Below, piece after piece: positions 35,409-47,714 of a DNA stretch of 64,000 nt. Every line of letters begins with the position of its first letter. Within the stretch, counting starts at the first letter, position 1. The translations under genes and the position numbers were made by a program. The notes under the pieces were generated by a model. The model saw nothing but the letters and a program-made list of their open reading frames with translations, searched no databases and was not told the DNA's origin. The stretch lies in contig CM038048.1 of the NCBI GenBank assembly GCA_021397845.1, positions 35,400,727-35,464,726 on the forward strand, read 5' to 3'. Source of the DNA: Areca catechu. Lineage: Eukaryota > Streptophyta > Magnoliopsida > Arecales > Arecaceae.

Positions 35409-38354
35409 TGTTGCCCAATTGGCTAACCCAAGAGGGGGGGGTGAATTGGGTTTGTAAAAATTTTAGCAAGTTCGTGCCTTTTGAAATCTTGTGTGGTGAG
35501 TGAAGTAGATAGAGTATTGCACGCGGAAGTAAATAAGAATGCAAAAGCAAGAGCAGACACAAATACCACAAGATTTAGAGTGGTTTAGAGCAACCCAGCT
35601 CCTACATCCACTACCCAAGATGGTGAGGGCACTAGGATCAGACAAAGATTATAGGGCTCCATTTGGGTCTTTAGTTAATATATTGGGAGTCTGTCATTAG
35701 TCCTGAGTTTTTCTATAATAAAGATTGAGTCCTGTAATAAAGTAAGTCAATTGTCCATTAAGTCAATTGAGTCCATTAAGTTAATTGAGTCCATTGAGTC
35801 CATTTGTTTTCAGTTCAATCAAGTGAGTCCTGTAATGTTGAGTTCTTTCATTCAAGTTAAGTCCAAGAGGAAAGTCACCAGGCCCCCACTAAAGCAGGGA
35901 ATGAAGACCTCATGCACCAACCCCTGGTCCCCACGCAGATCGCCCAAGCCCATAACGAACTGGCGCCCAAGCCCACTAGGAATTGGCACCCAAGCCCACA
36001 AGAGATTGATGCCCAAGCCACAAGGAGTTGGCACCCAAGCCCACAAGGAATTGGTGCCCCAAGCCCCAAGAGGAGTTGGCATCCCAAGCCCACAAGGAAG
36101 TGGCACCTCCCAGTCTAACAAAGAGTTAAGCCTCCCAGTCCAACAAGGAGTCAAGCCTCCCAGTCCAACAAGGAATCACACCTCCTTATCTCACTTAAAC
36201 TTTGTACTCTAACTTTGATAGGGAGTTAAGAGGACTGGGTGATTTATAAATACCCCTCTTCCCTCTTGTAAAAATTCAATCAATGATTAATGAATGAAAG
36301 TGTTCTTCTTCTTCTAGTTTCCTTTGCTTTGAGCATGGACACTCCGTGAGAGAGAGTAAGAGGCCCAACCAACCACTATCTTCCATCTTCAAGCCCTAGA
36401 AGCCCTTCGTTCATCCCACTAGGCCGCCCTTCCATCCAAAACCCTAGGCCTCCCTTTCCTTCCATCCAAAATGCTAGGCCTCCCCTTCCTTCCATCCAAA
36501 AGCCTAGGTCGCCCCCTTCTTTTCATCCAAACCCTAGGCCGCCAACCATCCTTCCACCAAAACCCTAGGCTGCTAGGTCCTCCTCTAGTCCAAGGCAATG
36601 CAGGCTTCTCCCTTCCAGCTAGAAGTCTAGGCATCCTCAAGCACTCCAGGACCGACATCAAGCCATGGTTTCATCTTCAAGCCTTCTTCATCTCCTCTCC
36701 TATCTTTCAGTGTCTTTTGCTGCACACCTTTGTTTTCTTTAATCGAAAGATCTCCTTTCCCTTGGTGTTTGTAGGATCCCTCAGGTACTATGCCCTGTAG
36801 AGGAGGTCCTCTTTGATAATTGAACCACCAGCCAGGAGCCAAGAGTTTAGGAAAGCCTAGCCTATTCATCCAGGTGCATCCTTCGAGATATTGTGTGATC
36901 CCGCTGCTTTCAAGAGAAGGGATAATCATTGCCAAGTATCCCAAACCTTTTCCTTTTCCTAGATCTATTTTGTTGAAGGGTAGATCGAGCATGTTCTAGT
37001 TAGGGTTTCTTAATCCTTGCGATCCTGCTTTCTTTTTTTCTTTCAGGGTTAAACTTTGTGAGGATTATGACTTTGATCATCATTAACCTTGCATGTTCCT
37101 TAACTTGTTTTCATGATAAAAGCACCTTAAAATCTGAAATCTTGCTCCTATTAATCTGAAATTGCTTACTTCTTTATGATGATCATTTGCATGCCCTATG
37201 TTCCCCATCACAAGGTGCACTCTTCGAAATTCCACTATATTCACCCCGAATACAGTTAGATTGTTTTCCTACGGAATCACAAACCAAAATCCCAATACAC
37301 AGTTAGTTTTTCCAGGCTCACTAATAACCCAAATTGATTTTCAAGGCTAACCAATAATCTAAAAATAACTCACAAGCTACAGCCACCTGCTGTACTAGTA
37401 GTAACTCAAAAATTGAGTTGCAAAAGAAGGCAACACTAAAACAAACCCAATGTGTTGCATGGTTGCAGTTGAAGCTTTTAATGAGGCCTTCTTGAATGCT
37501 TCTTCAATGCTCTTCAAGCTTCTCTTAATTCTTCAAAGATTAACTCAAGAAGGTAGTTGAAAGTTGTTGGAGAACTTGAGTTTCTACTTAAAAGCTCTTA
37601 GTATGATCAATACCCTCATAAAAAGACTTTCTCTTCTCTTAAATCCATCATTTATAACTTCTTGAAGTGTTCTTAGATGAATATGGTCATTGGAATATCT
37701 TGAGAATCGAAAACTAGCTGTTGGGAGTTTTGAAATTCAAGAAGTTTGAATTTTGGAACTATCCATTACAGCTAAAATCAATGGGAGGCGAGTCAGCTCG
37801 AAGGACTTGAGTCGGCTTGGATGATTAGTTGCCTGAAAGGTAGTCATTCTGCAGTCTATAAGAGTCATCTCGTGTCGATTTAGAGTCAGCTCGACTGAAT
37901 GAAATCTTAGAAGCAACTCTCTATGACTCTATGAGAGTCAACTCTTATTTTCTTGGAGTCGGTTTAGATGGCTTGTATTAGAAAATGCTGTGCCATGCTG
38001 AGAAATGTATCAGCTCTATATATTAGAGTTGGCTCGAGTTGAGATTTCTCCAATGACTTCCAAATAGCTTCAAACTACTTCCAAACAAATTCTAAACCTA
38101 TTCTAAAATATTTATACTTAAAATTACATTGATTTGACCCTTTTTCATGAATATACAATTGAATTTACTTAGAGCTCTCAAATGATTGAAAAATACTTGA
38201 ATACATGGATGCATTCCAATGGTCTTGAGAAAAGTAAGGTTGATGATTGTCCATTTGAAATGCCCTACCAAAACTTCTTAAAAACTTTAAAAGTATTAGT
38301 ATCAAATATATGCTCCAATGTTTTATAATCATAAAAATCATTCCAGGGTCAACA
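35409..38354 (-). repeat. Sirevirus 5' LTR, interrupted
   Basis: Left part 35409-35620 and right part 37211-38354 together match the 3' LTR at 18409-20080. A solo gypsy LTR sits between them. GAGTC(A/G)GCTCG motifs recur at 37788-38045. The outer end GGGTCAACA is followed by the GCAAG target duplication. Confidence 0.92.
35621..37210 (+). mobile_element. Solo gypsy LTR inside the Sirevirus LTR
   Basis: 1590 bp, TGGTGAGGGCACTAGG ... TTCCCCATCA, flanked by CAAGA (35616-35620) and CAAGG (37211-37215). A TATA-like TTTATAAATACC lies near 36242-36253. It contains a run of short 'ggcacccaagcccac' repeats (35930-36170) and a 'tccatccaaa.ccctaggc' repeat run (36430-36580); overlapping ORFs there are by-products of those repeats. 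There is no interior or second LTR. Confidence 0.87.
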
Positions 38355-38359
38355 GCAAG

Positions 38360-39290
38360 CCTACTGTATGATCTAATATTCGCTCTAGTACTTGAAAATC
38401 AAATTAACCTTGGAACCTTGTAACTAAACTGATTAATTTCCAACATTGTATGCTCCGACACTTGCAATTAACGTCCATATATTTGCTCTAATACTACATT
38501 AACCCATATGCTTTGATACTTGGAAATAATCTTGATTAATCTTACTTATTATGCTCTAGTAAAATTTCTAAATTCCTTGCATATGTACTCACTTTGATTA
38601 AAATCTTAAAAATCTATAACAAATTTGATATATATATGTTTTTTCTTATATACTTGAAGTTTTATTATCATTAAAAAAGAAAGATTGTTCACCAAGGATT
38701 GATTTAGATGAATAACAAAATATTTGAGTATATAAAAAATAATAAGTTGATAAAGGAATAAGAGTGAAAGGATATTTTGAATCCCATAATGGCATTTTTG
38801 GAATCTCATTTTATGCATAAAAGTTCAAGGAGTTTGAGGACATTTTGCTTGATGAAGGAAAACATCATAAGAATCATCCTTTTTCTAAAAAATTTAGAAC
38901 TTGACATGCAAAAATTTAGATGGCATGCTCTAAGTCGACTTCCCTTGTGGTTGAGTCAACTCTACAAAAGAACAAAAGATAATACAAAAAATTATCATGC
39001 ATAATTTTGAGCTAGCACATAACCAAGTTGACTCGATGGAGGATCTGAGTAGATCCCATGGGGTGCACAGAGCATACAGAAAGAGTTTTTCTGGATTGAA
39101 ACTCGAGTAGACTCAATTGACATCTGAATTGACTTAGAGAAATTGAGTCAACTCGAGGTATCCGAGTCAATGTCTTAGTAAAACATTGATCAAATCCAGT
39201 GATTGTTCAGCCTTAATTCATGATTCTAGGACATAGAAAGATAGGAAGAAGGATCAATTATAAAACCAATTAGTCCTTACCTTCATTATG
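38360..39290 (+). repeat. Plus-strand Sirevirus remnant: 3' untranslated part and LTR start
   Basis: Right-hand continuation of the element broken at 18408. A purine run AAAAAAGAAAGA (38673-38684) precedes TGTTCACCAAGGATTG at 38686, which resembles a Sirevirus LTR start, and GAGTCRACTCGA motifs follow (38930-39170). No LTR end is recognisable before the AT-rich stretch, so the LTR is truncated. Nothing recognisable lies between about 39290 and 39900. Confidence 0.45.
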
Positions 39291-39899
39291 ATGTTTGATG
39301 ACCCCGATTCTATTTGCTCAAGGAGCAGGAATAATGGCTTTCCAAGAGGAGAAAGAAGATGGGGATGGTTGGTCGCCATAGTTGCTTCAAGGATAGGACC
39401 AACCCTTAAATAGACAACCAATCAAAGCTCGAGGTAGATGTTTGACTCCAACTTGGTATCGGAATCAGAGTTGAAGATGGAAGGAAAGACTTCATGAGTC
39501 TAGTTCATCACCAACACCCCAGCATGTGCAAACCATGTGTTGGTTTAAGATTTCTTTTTTTCTTAAAAAAAAAAATAACATGGTTTTGCATTATGCTCTT
39601 GGGCTAAACAAATGAACTAGGCCCAATTCCTTTTTGGAGCAGAATATTAAAATAATAGTAAGAAGAATCAGAAATTAGAATTATTTGCACCTAGCACTTA
39701 AGAAATACCTTTCAAGTTTCAAATAAAAATACTACCCTCTAAATAGAGGGTCACACCTACTATAGAAAGTGATTGCACCCCTTTTCCAAAAGAGTTTTTG
39801 TGCTCCTAAGCAAACATAACTTTGATTGGCTATCATCTTGTTAGTCTTTGATGAGTATTGGTTATCATCCATACTTAAAAGCCAAAGGCTATTTGTTCA

Positions 39900-40508
39900 G
39901 CATGGACACGATATATCCATAGGGCTGCATTTGGACATTGCCAAGCAATCCTAAAAGGTAACATAGAATACCAGTAATATGGATTGCTAGCAATGTAGAT
40001 TACAGGTAGTGTAGATTATTATATTTGGTACATGTGGATAATATTGTATAATATAAAATCAAATTTTTAAAAAACTCCTAAATTAAGTCTATATTTTATT
40101 TATAAAAATATATATTTTTATATTTTATCTATTTATTAAAATATATTTTTTAATATTTGAAATTACAAAAATATTAATTATAAAATATTTATTATTTTTA
40201 TATTAAAACTAAAAAATTAAAACTATTTTATATACTAAATAAATTTAATATAAAAATTTATATATTAAATAGATAATATGTTTAATATATTATTTAAATA
40301 TATTAAATAATATATTTTATTTATACATTTTTTGCTTAAATTTAATATCATATATTAATATTATTTATAAATGTACAATGTAAATATATATTATATTATA
40401 TATAAATATAAATATATTACATTATATTAATATATTATATTTTATTAAATATAATATAATATATTTTATATTATAAAATATAATTTATAATTTATATTAT
40501 GTTATATT
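39900..40508. other. AT-rich low-complexity stretch, possibly part of a MITE
   Basis: From about 40020 to 40508 the sequence is nearly pure A/T with TATA/ATTA words. It is introduced at 39919 by 'gggctgcatttggacattg', a start typical of terminal inverted repeats in some plant DNA transposons. The other end would lie beyond the Tat insertion at 40509, out of view, so the MITE idea cannot be tested here. No gene is present. Confidence 0.3.
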
Positions 40509-41906
40509 TGATGTGGCAAGATTGCTGACGTGGAGTTCCTGCCAGACCCAGCCGGATGCCACGTTGGTAGAAGCTGCCACGTCTGACCCTCTTTTCGAGC
40601 TCCTTCGCTGGGCAGCTCCCCCGAGGTCGAGCCCATCCTGACCAGGGTCGAGCTCCTGCTCTTCGAGCTCCTTCACCGAGCGGCTCCCTCGAGGTCGAGC
40701 CCACATCGTTCGAAGTCGAGCTCACTCTCTTTAAGCTCCTTCGCCGGGCAGCTCCCACGAGTTCGAGCCCATCTCAACCGAAGTCGAGCCCGCTCTCTTC
40801 GAGCTCCTTCACTGGGTAGCTCGCTTGAGGTCGAGCCCTCCCTGGTCGGAGTCGAGCCCCCACTCTTCGAGCTCCTTCATCAGGCGGCTCCCTCGAGGTC
40901 GAGCCCACCCTGGTCAGAGTCGAGCCCCCACTCTTCAAGCTCCTTCGTTAGGCGGCTCCCTCGAGGTTGAGCCCACCTTGACCGAAGTCGAGCTCCTTCT
41001 TCTCGGACCAAGCTCTCTTCAGATGAGAGGACTAGTAGTCAGAGGCCATCCCCATGGCCAAAGCCCACAGCGCTTCGAGGGATTCAGAAGCAGGAGGAAG
41101 AGGACGTCACCACCTCCTTTGGGCTGCAGTGCACCACCCAAGGACCACGGAGGGGGACCCCCCATGATGCCATGATTACTCCCACTACTATTTACACTAG
41201 ATAAAAAAGGGTGCCCCGACCAAGGTACTGCACTCCCCAGCTGACCGTTTGCACCACCCGAAAGTGGAAACCACACCAAAAGATTCAAACTAGGGGGCGG
41301 CTGCTCCTAGATCGAGGCCCTGCCAAATTTTTCAAAGTAGCGCAACCGACTAGGAGGTCAGAGCCTGTGACATAGCTCCCTATCATGGATAGGGAAATAC
41401 ATCCGGGTGCATGGCATAGAGAGCTATTGAACGTTGACCTTTGGCGCCTACAGAGAGGGAGGAACCCGAGGTAGGTTGCTGGAGGGATCCATGGCCTAAA
41501 AGGAATTTCGAAAGGTCTTCGAAGGAGATAAGCAAATAGGGGCAAGCAAATGGGAAAGCAACAGAGAGGCAGAGTGCTCTGGGCTACCGGAGACTCACCG
41601 GAAGAGTCTTAACAAACACAGCTACCATAGCTCAAGCTTTTCTCCACCGCTGCCTCTCTTATCCCACTCTTTCTTTCTAAAGCAAAATCTCCTCCTCATA
41701 GCATGGAGTCCGACCAAGGGGTCCACAGGAGAGGATCTGTTTCACTAGATCGCCATTGACTTGATCGTCGAGGTGCCCCCATCGGGATCCCCGACCCTGG
41801 TCTCCTCTTTTTTACAGGTCCGGGCATGTGGACTGGGTTTCGGATGATGAGGTCGGCAGTCGGTGCTATCTCCCAGCTACAGGCCACGGCGGTGTAGGTG
41901 GCAACA
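40509..41906 (+). repeat. Tat 5' LTR
   Basis: About 1.4 kb, ending near GGCAACA at 41906. It begins with the six-unit 68-bp array (40595-41002). The block 'ctactatttacactagataa' (41187-41206) is shared with the 3' LTR (63733-63752) and is a possible core-promoter region. ORFs on either strand here are Arg/Pro/Ser-rich readings of the repeats. Confidence 0.8.
40595..41002. repeat. 68-bp tandem array, six units, in Tat 5' LTR
   Basis: Units start TCGAGCTCCTTC (or TTAAGCTCC/TCAAGCTCC) at about 40595, 40663, 40731, 40799, 40867 and 40935, each containing CTCGAGGTCGAGCCC. The 3' LTR has only two units (63415-63550). The array lies in U3. Confidence 0.92.
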
Positions 41907-41907
41907 G

Positions 41908-41925
41908 ATTAGTGCACCAGGTAGG
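41908..41925 (+). promoter_or_regulatory. Probable Tat primer-binding site (decayed)
   Basis: 'attagtgcaccaggtagg' follows the LTR end and resembles the TTGGCGCCAGGTAGG-type site seen in Tat-like gypsy elements, with several changes. It is unlike the iMet sites of the other elements in the window. Confidence 0.5.
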
Positions 41926-42453
41926 GGGGTAGGGCACAGTTTGATTCAGGCCAATCCCCTTATGTGCAACTCCATACGAAGCATGGTGATGACATGCATG
42001 CGGGTGGTCTCCACCAGCCATGCGGAGGACCCCACTTCTCAAAGGAGCCCACACAGTCCAGAAAAGGAGCCCCCCGCTCCACCGCAATCGCCTCCAGTGG
42101 ATATCTAGTTGGTCGTGCTCGCCCAGTAGATGCAAATTCTGACTGCGGCGGTGCGACAGCTGCAGCATCAACATCGATCCCTGGCCACCCACCAATAGCC
42201 AGGGACCCCTGCGGTCAAAGCTACTACACCCCACGATAGCTTGCATTCCTTCCAAGGAAGGCCGTCACTACCATGGGCCATGACTGACCCTCGAGGAAGC
42301 CACCGGACCCCAGCGAAGAGGCAATGGACTGGGTCTGTCGACTAGGAGAGCCGGTCTCTGATTTTTGAGTAGGCCACTATTAAGCTCCGTCAAGGCCGTC
42401 GAGGCAAGGCCCCCCATCGCAACCTCTCTCAAGTGTCATCTTCATCTCATCTG

Positions 42454-43090
42454 ATGGCCTCGATGGAAGGCTCCACCGACGAGGCCATCAGGTGCATGGC
42501 TGAGAAGCGCCTGGAAAAACAGGAGCGCAAGCTGGTGGAACTATCTCGCTAGTTTTCAAATTTACAGGTTTCCTCTCGTGATCCAGTAGGCCATGACGCC
42601 CATCTCCCTTTCCCCCGAGAAATCCAAGAGGAGCCGATCCCAAGTCAGTTCCACATGCCATAGTTGGATCCCTATGATGGGACCACCGACCCTCTGGACC
42701 ACCTTGAGAGCTATAATGCTTTCATGAGAGTCCAAGGGACGACCGACGCCCTCTTTTGCATCACCTTCCTAGCCACTTTTCGGAAGGCCGCTCGGGTCTG
42801 GTTTACCCGACTCGAGCCTAAAAGCATCAACTCCTTCGCGCAACTAGAAAGGAAGTTTGTGGCTCATTTTTATGCCTACCGAAAGCTGCCACAAGAAGTA
42901 GACAGTCTTTTCTCCATTATGTAGCAGGTCCACGAACCCTTACGAGACTATGTGACCCATTTCAAGGTTGCCGTGCTGGAGATCTATAACTTGGATGAAC
43001 CAGTCGCCATGTTGGCACTGAAGAGAGGACAGGACTCAAGACCTCCCGTCTGACCTACTCTCTAAATAAAAAGGTGCCAAAGACGTACTC
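42454..43090 (+). pseudogene. gag: Tat gag, N-terminal part
   Basis: Possible start MASMEGSTDEAIRCMAEKRL at 42454, with stops at 42550 and 42661, then the gag core in the same frame: LDPYDGTTDPLDHLESYNAF, CITFLATFRKAARVWFTRL, and after a stop LRDYVTHFKVAVLEIYNLDE. A frame change near 43030 precedes the interruption at 43095 by a solo copia LTR; gag resumes at 45391. The bases from the PBS to 42453 show nothing recognisable beyond leader. Confidence 0.82.
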
Positions 43091-43095
43091 TAATC

Positions 43096-45386
43096 TGTTG
43101 GGAATTATGTTCCAATGCCAATCGCTTAGGCTGTAAGCGATTGTGCTCAGTATTATAATTTATATATGAATTAATAAAACTTATTATTGGCAGCTCATCA
43201 CATTATTCATTTTCCTGTAATGAACTCTATTTATGTGATGAAGTCCTTAGGACTGCACTAACTTCGATATAGAGAGGATATATCGAGTGATCTTTTAAAA
43301 GGTTCACAACCAAAGGATACATTGTAGAGGACGGCAATGTATCAAGTGTAGGCTATTGTGGTTCACATCGTTTGGTTGTCCTCTTGACCAAAGGAGTATG
43401 GTGACACTGATGTGATTTGCAAGTGGGATGTGTGACATCTCATTGAACATGACTCCATGGAGCTCCTTTCTGCCAAAGGATTTCTCACGAATGGATATGG
43501 GTATATGTGTCCCTCCGACCTGAGGTCACCATGGTAGCTTGCAAGCAACTCCCTGTGCTTTGGTGCCGGACTACCCGGATTTTTAATCTGGTGATGGAAG
43601 GTTTCTGGGTACAAGCAAGTACTTATGAAAAAGTGATGGACCAAGATGGAATTGACCTGTCCAAATTGTTTGGATTGAATGTCTCGTAGTGTCTCAATTT
43701 AGCAAATCCTCGGCTGGGGTAGTCCTAGTAAGGAGTCACTGGACTTGCGAGGTTGAGACATGTTGTGGATTGACTCAATTAGGGTTGGCAGTCTAACCCT
43801 AGGTCATCTTGAGCATTGGAGGTCAAAGGGATGAATTATACGGTAACCATATGCCAGAGGTTCGATAGATTGCTCTCGCATCTTTGGCCTTCCGGACACC
43901 GGGACCCATTGCTAGATGGTATCTTGTGCTAGTACTGGAAGTGTTCCAATGCTACCGTTTAGGTTCGAACCTATGAGGTCACATGCCATAGAGGATTTCT
44001 TCCTGATCCTGGAGCCGATCAACGATTGGAAATCGTTTCAGTATTAAGGTCAAATGGTCTAATTGAGCACACATTGGATTTATTCTAGTCTGCCTGGTCT
44101 GATTTGGATCGACCAGGATTGGTTTGGGTTAACCAGGAACTGTTCATGGTTGACCAGGATTGGACCCGGTTTTCTTTTTGATCGGGTTTGGTCAGACCGG
44201 GGTTTTAATGAACCGATTTAAACATGTTAATATGGTTTGTTTACACCAATTTTTTTCTCCCAGTTTTTTAAAACACCGGCTAGATGTTTTCTTTGGCTTC
44301 CTCTACTCATGGTTTTGCCCTGATTTACCGCCTGATTGGGATAAGGATAGCTTGAAGATCGAATGCAATTTGGAATTTCAGATTATGATCTTTTGTACAA
44401 CGATCTAGATAGGATCACACGATGTTTTCTTCTGCTCAGAATTCCCTTTTTCTCTCGGTCCCTGTTTTCATGGTGTTCTCTTCTAGCGAGTTCCCAGCAA
44501 TTTAAACTAATCAAAGCCATTTCAAATTGGGTTTGGATTTTATCTAAACAACTCTCACAGTGTTTTTCCTTGTCTTCATGGGTTTTCTCTGCATTATTTT
44601 TCTTGGTTGAAGGCTGTGCAATTTGGGGGAGATGAAAAGAAAATAGAGCATGTGAGAGAGAGAGGAGAAGGAAGAAGGAACAGGGCAAGTGAAAGAGAGG
44701 AGCTAAGAGCGATCTTGAGAGGGTTTGGAATGAATTTATGAGTGTAAAAATTTGTTGAGGAACCGTGAGATCCTCCACTGTTTTTTGGTTATCTATTATG
44801 TGCTCTTAGTGGTGTATGGGCGGTCTTGGAGAAGACCGTCTGTGAAGATCTATTTGGCTCTCCTTGCTCCATTTGTGTGATCTGTTCATTGATTTCCGGA
44901 GGACTAGCATCCATCTGGGAGTTGGATCAGCGAGAGCCCATGCGTGGTTACTCTAGAGGGTGGACTTTGGACACCTTGAGAGATTGGACCGATCCCCTTT
45001 TGTTTTTTGCTATTGTTTATTTGTTACAGATCAAGTGGAAGCCTTGATTTAATGTTGAAGGAGTTCAACCAACTTATTTATTTTGGTCAAGAAGGGAGTC
45101 GGCTTCTTCCTGCTTCGATCCAATTTCAGAATAACAGGAAGCTCTATAAGCTACATTACTTCCTTTATGTTATCATGCATGTTTAGATCTAGGTTTTATC
45201 ATATTGTTTATAATTATTGCACTTGCCTATACATGCATGTGTATTAGTTACATGCATCATGTTTATGTTGAATCCTATGCATAAGTAGGTTTTTCCGTAC
45301 GTATGTTTAAAAATTTTAATTATGCAATACCTACTCCCTAGTGTAGCATGCCTAGGGTAGGCGTTCGATGCACTGGTTTCCTTTCA
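43096..45386 (+). mobile_element. Solo copia LTR inside Tat gag
   Basis: 2291 bp, TGTTGGGAATTATGTTCC ... GTTTCCTTTCA, flanked by TAATC (43091-43095) and TGATC (45387-45391), a target duplication with one change. Its start matches the LTR of copia D, and it shares the 'aggttcgaacctatgaggtc' type stretch. No PBS, interior or second LTR. Gag reads on from 43090 to 45391 once it is set aside. Confidence 0.85.
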
Positions 45387-45390
45387 TGAT

Positions 45391-45893
45391 CTTCTCCTCC
45401 ACGTTCACAAGTATATCCGCGACGAGGATGCAAATCGTATGAGGAGGGAGCTGGATGGGAAGCCACTGAAGAAGCAATCTCTAAAAAAGATGTCCGAGAT
45501 GCGAAAGCTCGAACCGATCCTGAACTTCCAACCAGGGCCGAAGCTGAAGAGCGGCCCCATCCTAGAAGAAGGATACATATCTCTCCTCGCCCCGAGGTTG
45601 AAGATCCTCATGAAGATTGAGGGCGAGAACTACTTATGCTGCCCTCCCCTGCTGAGGCCATCCAACGGTTGCAACAAGACAAAGCATTGCCAGTTTCACC
45701 ATGACCATGGCCATGACACCGAGGAGTGTCACCACCTCAAGAGAAAAATTGAAGATCTGATAAGGAGGGGCTACCTCAAAAAATTCGGGAAAGCAAGACC
45801 CCGGTGGAACCTCAGGCACTTGCTACTCTTCCTCATGTCCCTACAGTCGACAACCGACCCATCGAGAAGCCTATGGGTATGATATGCTAGGAA
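45391..45893 (+). pseudogene. gag: Tat gag, C-terminal part with zinc knuckle
   Basis: Continues gag (KYIRDEDANRMRRELDGKPL) after the solo LTR. The nucleic-acid-binding motif KHCQFHHDHGHDTEECHHLK (45681-45740) with IEDLIRRGYLKKF is the form seen in Tat gag proteins. It is open to a stop near 45883. Confidence 0.85.
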
Positions 45894-45932
45894 ATAGAGC
45901 GCGCCTCTAAAAGAGCCCAGGAGGGAGAGAGT

Positions 45933-46282
45933 TTGGAAAATGTACTCACCTTTATGAGAGAGAAGAGATCTGAGAATGAAAATGTAAACAATAATGCCGT
46001 GGTTGTCGAGATGACAATTGCCAAGCATCTTGTAAAATGGATTATGGTCGATAGTGGAAGTTTGACTGATATCCTTTTTTACGATGCTTTCTCCAAGATG
46101 AACATGTCCTCTTCTCAATTGAGGCCCGTTCACACCCCCCTTGTTGGTTTTATAGGGGACTCTGTAGGAGTTGAAGGAGAGATCACTCTCCCTGTTACTG
46201 TCGGGTCACTACCTTGGCAGAGCACTGTCATGATGACTTTCAAGGTTGTTAGACTTCCTTCAGCCTACAACGTGATCCTTGG
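45933..46282 (+). pseudogene. pol: Tat aspartic protease, first part
   Basis: KWIMVDSGSLTDILFYDAFS carries the DSG active site (46045-46055). The fold continues to LPSAYNVILG at 46280, where G3 inserted. The conserved continuation is found at 50946 (PGINLLDVVISTKRLLVQFS), ending around 51040 at a stop. The protease would cut the polyprotein. Confidence 0.87.
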
Positions 46283-47711
46283 TGATGGGGACATTGAGCC
46301 AGTTCAGATCCAGCCAGTCCAGACCTAGCCAGCCCAGATCTCGGTGCCAGCCCATCATGATTCTTGAAGTATCATTTTTTTATTTTATGGGTGTACGGGG
46401 ATTTGGGATATCTCCGAATCGAAGATCAGATTTTTTATTTTTTTAGAGTTATCAGAATACTTAGTCGTTCTGATTATTTTGTGATTTATCTTTATCGTTG
46501 TTGCTTTATTTAAGTTATGTTTGCCATGAATAAAAAATTAGTGAAGACTATTTGAAGATATCATCTGGGTGCATCCCGATTCCTCCCCCCTCTCTGTCTT
46601 CTTCCTCTCTCCCTTCTTTCAGGTTCTTCTTCTTCTATTTCTTCTCCAGAATTACTTCTTTTACCCTCTCTGTTTCTTTTCTTCTCCCTACCAAAGAATC
46701 AATTCACCAATCCTCCATTTACAAGCCTCCACAACGCCATCAGCCCTGTTCCATTGGGCGACCAACCATCCAGATCCTGCCTCCGCCAAACACCAAAAAG
46801 CTTCCACAGTGTCGAGCCACCCGCTGCTCTCGACACCACCATTCCTCTGCTTTTCGAGCGCCATTAGCGATCCTTTCTGCATCCTTTTCCTCCCAACCGG
46901 AATTGTCGCCCACCGACCAAACCGAGGGAGTGACCCTCTCTCATTTTCGTCCGCCCGTGTGAAGATCTGCCCGAGAATCAAGCACCGAGCATCTCCCCAG
47001 ATCCACCTGTTCGACCAAACCACCCGCCAACCGGAAGTCTCCAGCCGACTGTCCGACTCCGCTCCCAGCCGAACGTCACTCCTCGTTCACCATCACCGAC
47101 GCAAGGTCCGTAGCTGAGCGCCCTACCCCATCTTCGGTTTCCACCTCAACGCTGTCGTCTTCCCCACCGTCGATGACTAGTGAAGCCATGGACAGTCGCC
47201 GGCCACTCTCCGTCCAAATCTACAGCGACTGTGGCTCCTCGTCCTCCATCGCCGCCATCTTTGTTCCCAGCGCCTCACCTCCGGCCATTCTATCGGGGTC
47301 CTCTCCCTGCTGCCCTCCCTCCAGCGAAGGTTCCTTCGAGATCTCGGCGAGAGCCTGCCGGTTTTCCTGTCCCCTGCTCCCTCGAAGTCCCTCCCCGTTT
47401 CGATCCAGGGAGGATAGCATTCACACGATCGTGAATGCATAGCCGGCAATCCAGTGCCGACTTCACGTGAAGGGTTAAAAAAAACAAGAAGAAGAAAACC
47501 GTGAAAAGAAAAAGGGAGTGAATAAAAGAAAAAAAAAGGAGACAAAAATATAAAAGAAAAGAGGAAAAAAATATGAAAAAAAAATTATTTGAATAAAAAA
47601 AATTTGGAAAAAAAATAAATTTGGTTTGGCCTAGCCTAGGGTCGTTTCCTAGCAACCAACGGTCTGTTCTCCTTGGAATAAATATTGATCGGGGCATCAT
47701 GTGCCGCATCA
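46283..47711 (+). repeat. G3 5' LTR
   Basis: 1429 bp. The first ~380 bp (to about 46660) closely match the 3' LTR. Then follows a pyrimidine- and CCG-rich stretch with overlapping ORFs in several frames (46552-47545), then a poly-purine A-rich stretch (47480-47620). Its end is followed by the PBS TGGCATCAGAGC (47715-47726). The ORFs lack recognisable domains and are not supported as genes. Confidence 0.85.
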
Positions 47712-47714
47712 AAT

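Larger units (their letters stand above)
18409..38354 (-). mobile_element. Sirevirus (Ty1/copia), nested and broken
   Basis: The complete element lies between perfect 5-bp target duplications GCAAG (18404-18408 and 38355-38359). LTRs begin TGTTGACCC.. on the minus strand and end ..TTGGGCAACA. Order on the minus strand: 5' LTR 38354-35409, PBS, gag, protease, integrase, RT, RNase H, third ORF, several polypurine tracts, 3' LTR 20080-18409. The long gag with a coiled region, the third ORF after pol and the multiplied polypurine tracts are Sirevirus hallmarks. Two insertions, G1 (26448-34317) and a solo LTR (35621-37210), account for 9.5 kb; the original element was about 10.5 kb. Confidence 0.92.

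Noticed and set aside
35751..36212. ORFs with repeated 'ACTGGCACCCAAGCCCAC'-like coding, possibly a Pro-rich protein
   Set aside because: Repeat-derived reading inside the solo LTR 35621-37210; the opposite strand is equally open, which points to tandem repeats and not coding.
40492..40758. Arg/Ser/Gly-rich ORFs on the minus strand across the Tat LTR start
   Set aside because: They translate the 68-bp tandem units and reappear in the 3' LTR (63394-63713).
46552..47545. Overlapping long ORFs on both strands in GC-rich DNA, resembling a host gene first exon
   Set aside because: They are inside the G3 5' LTR, occur in several frames at once, and are compositionally Pro/Ser/Arg-rich with no recognised domain.
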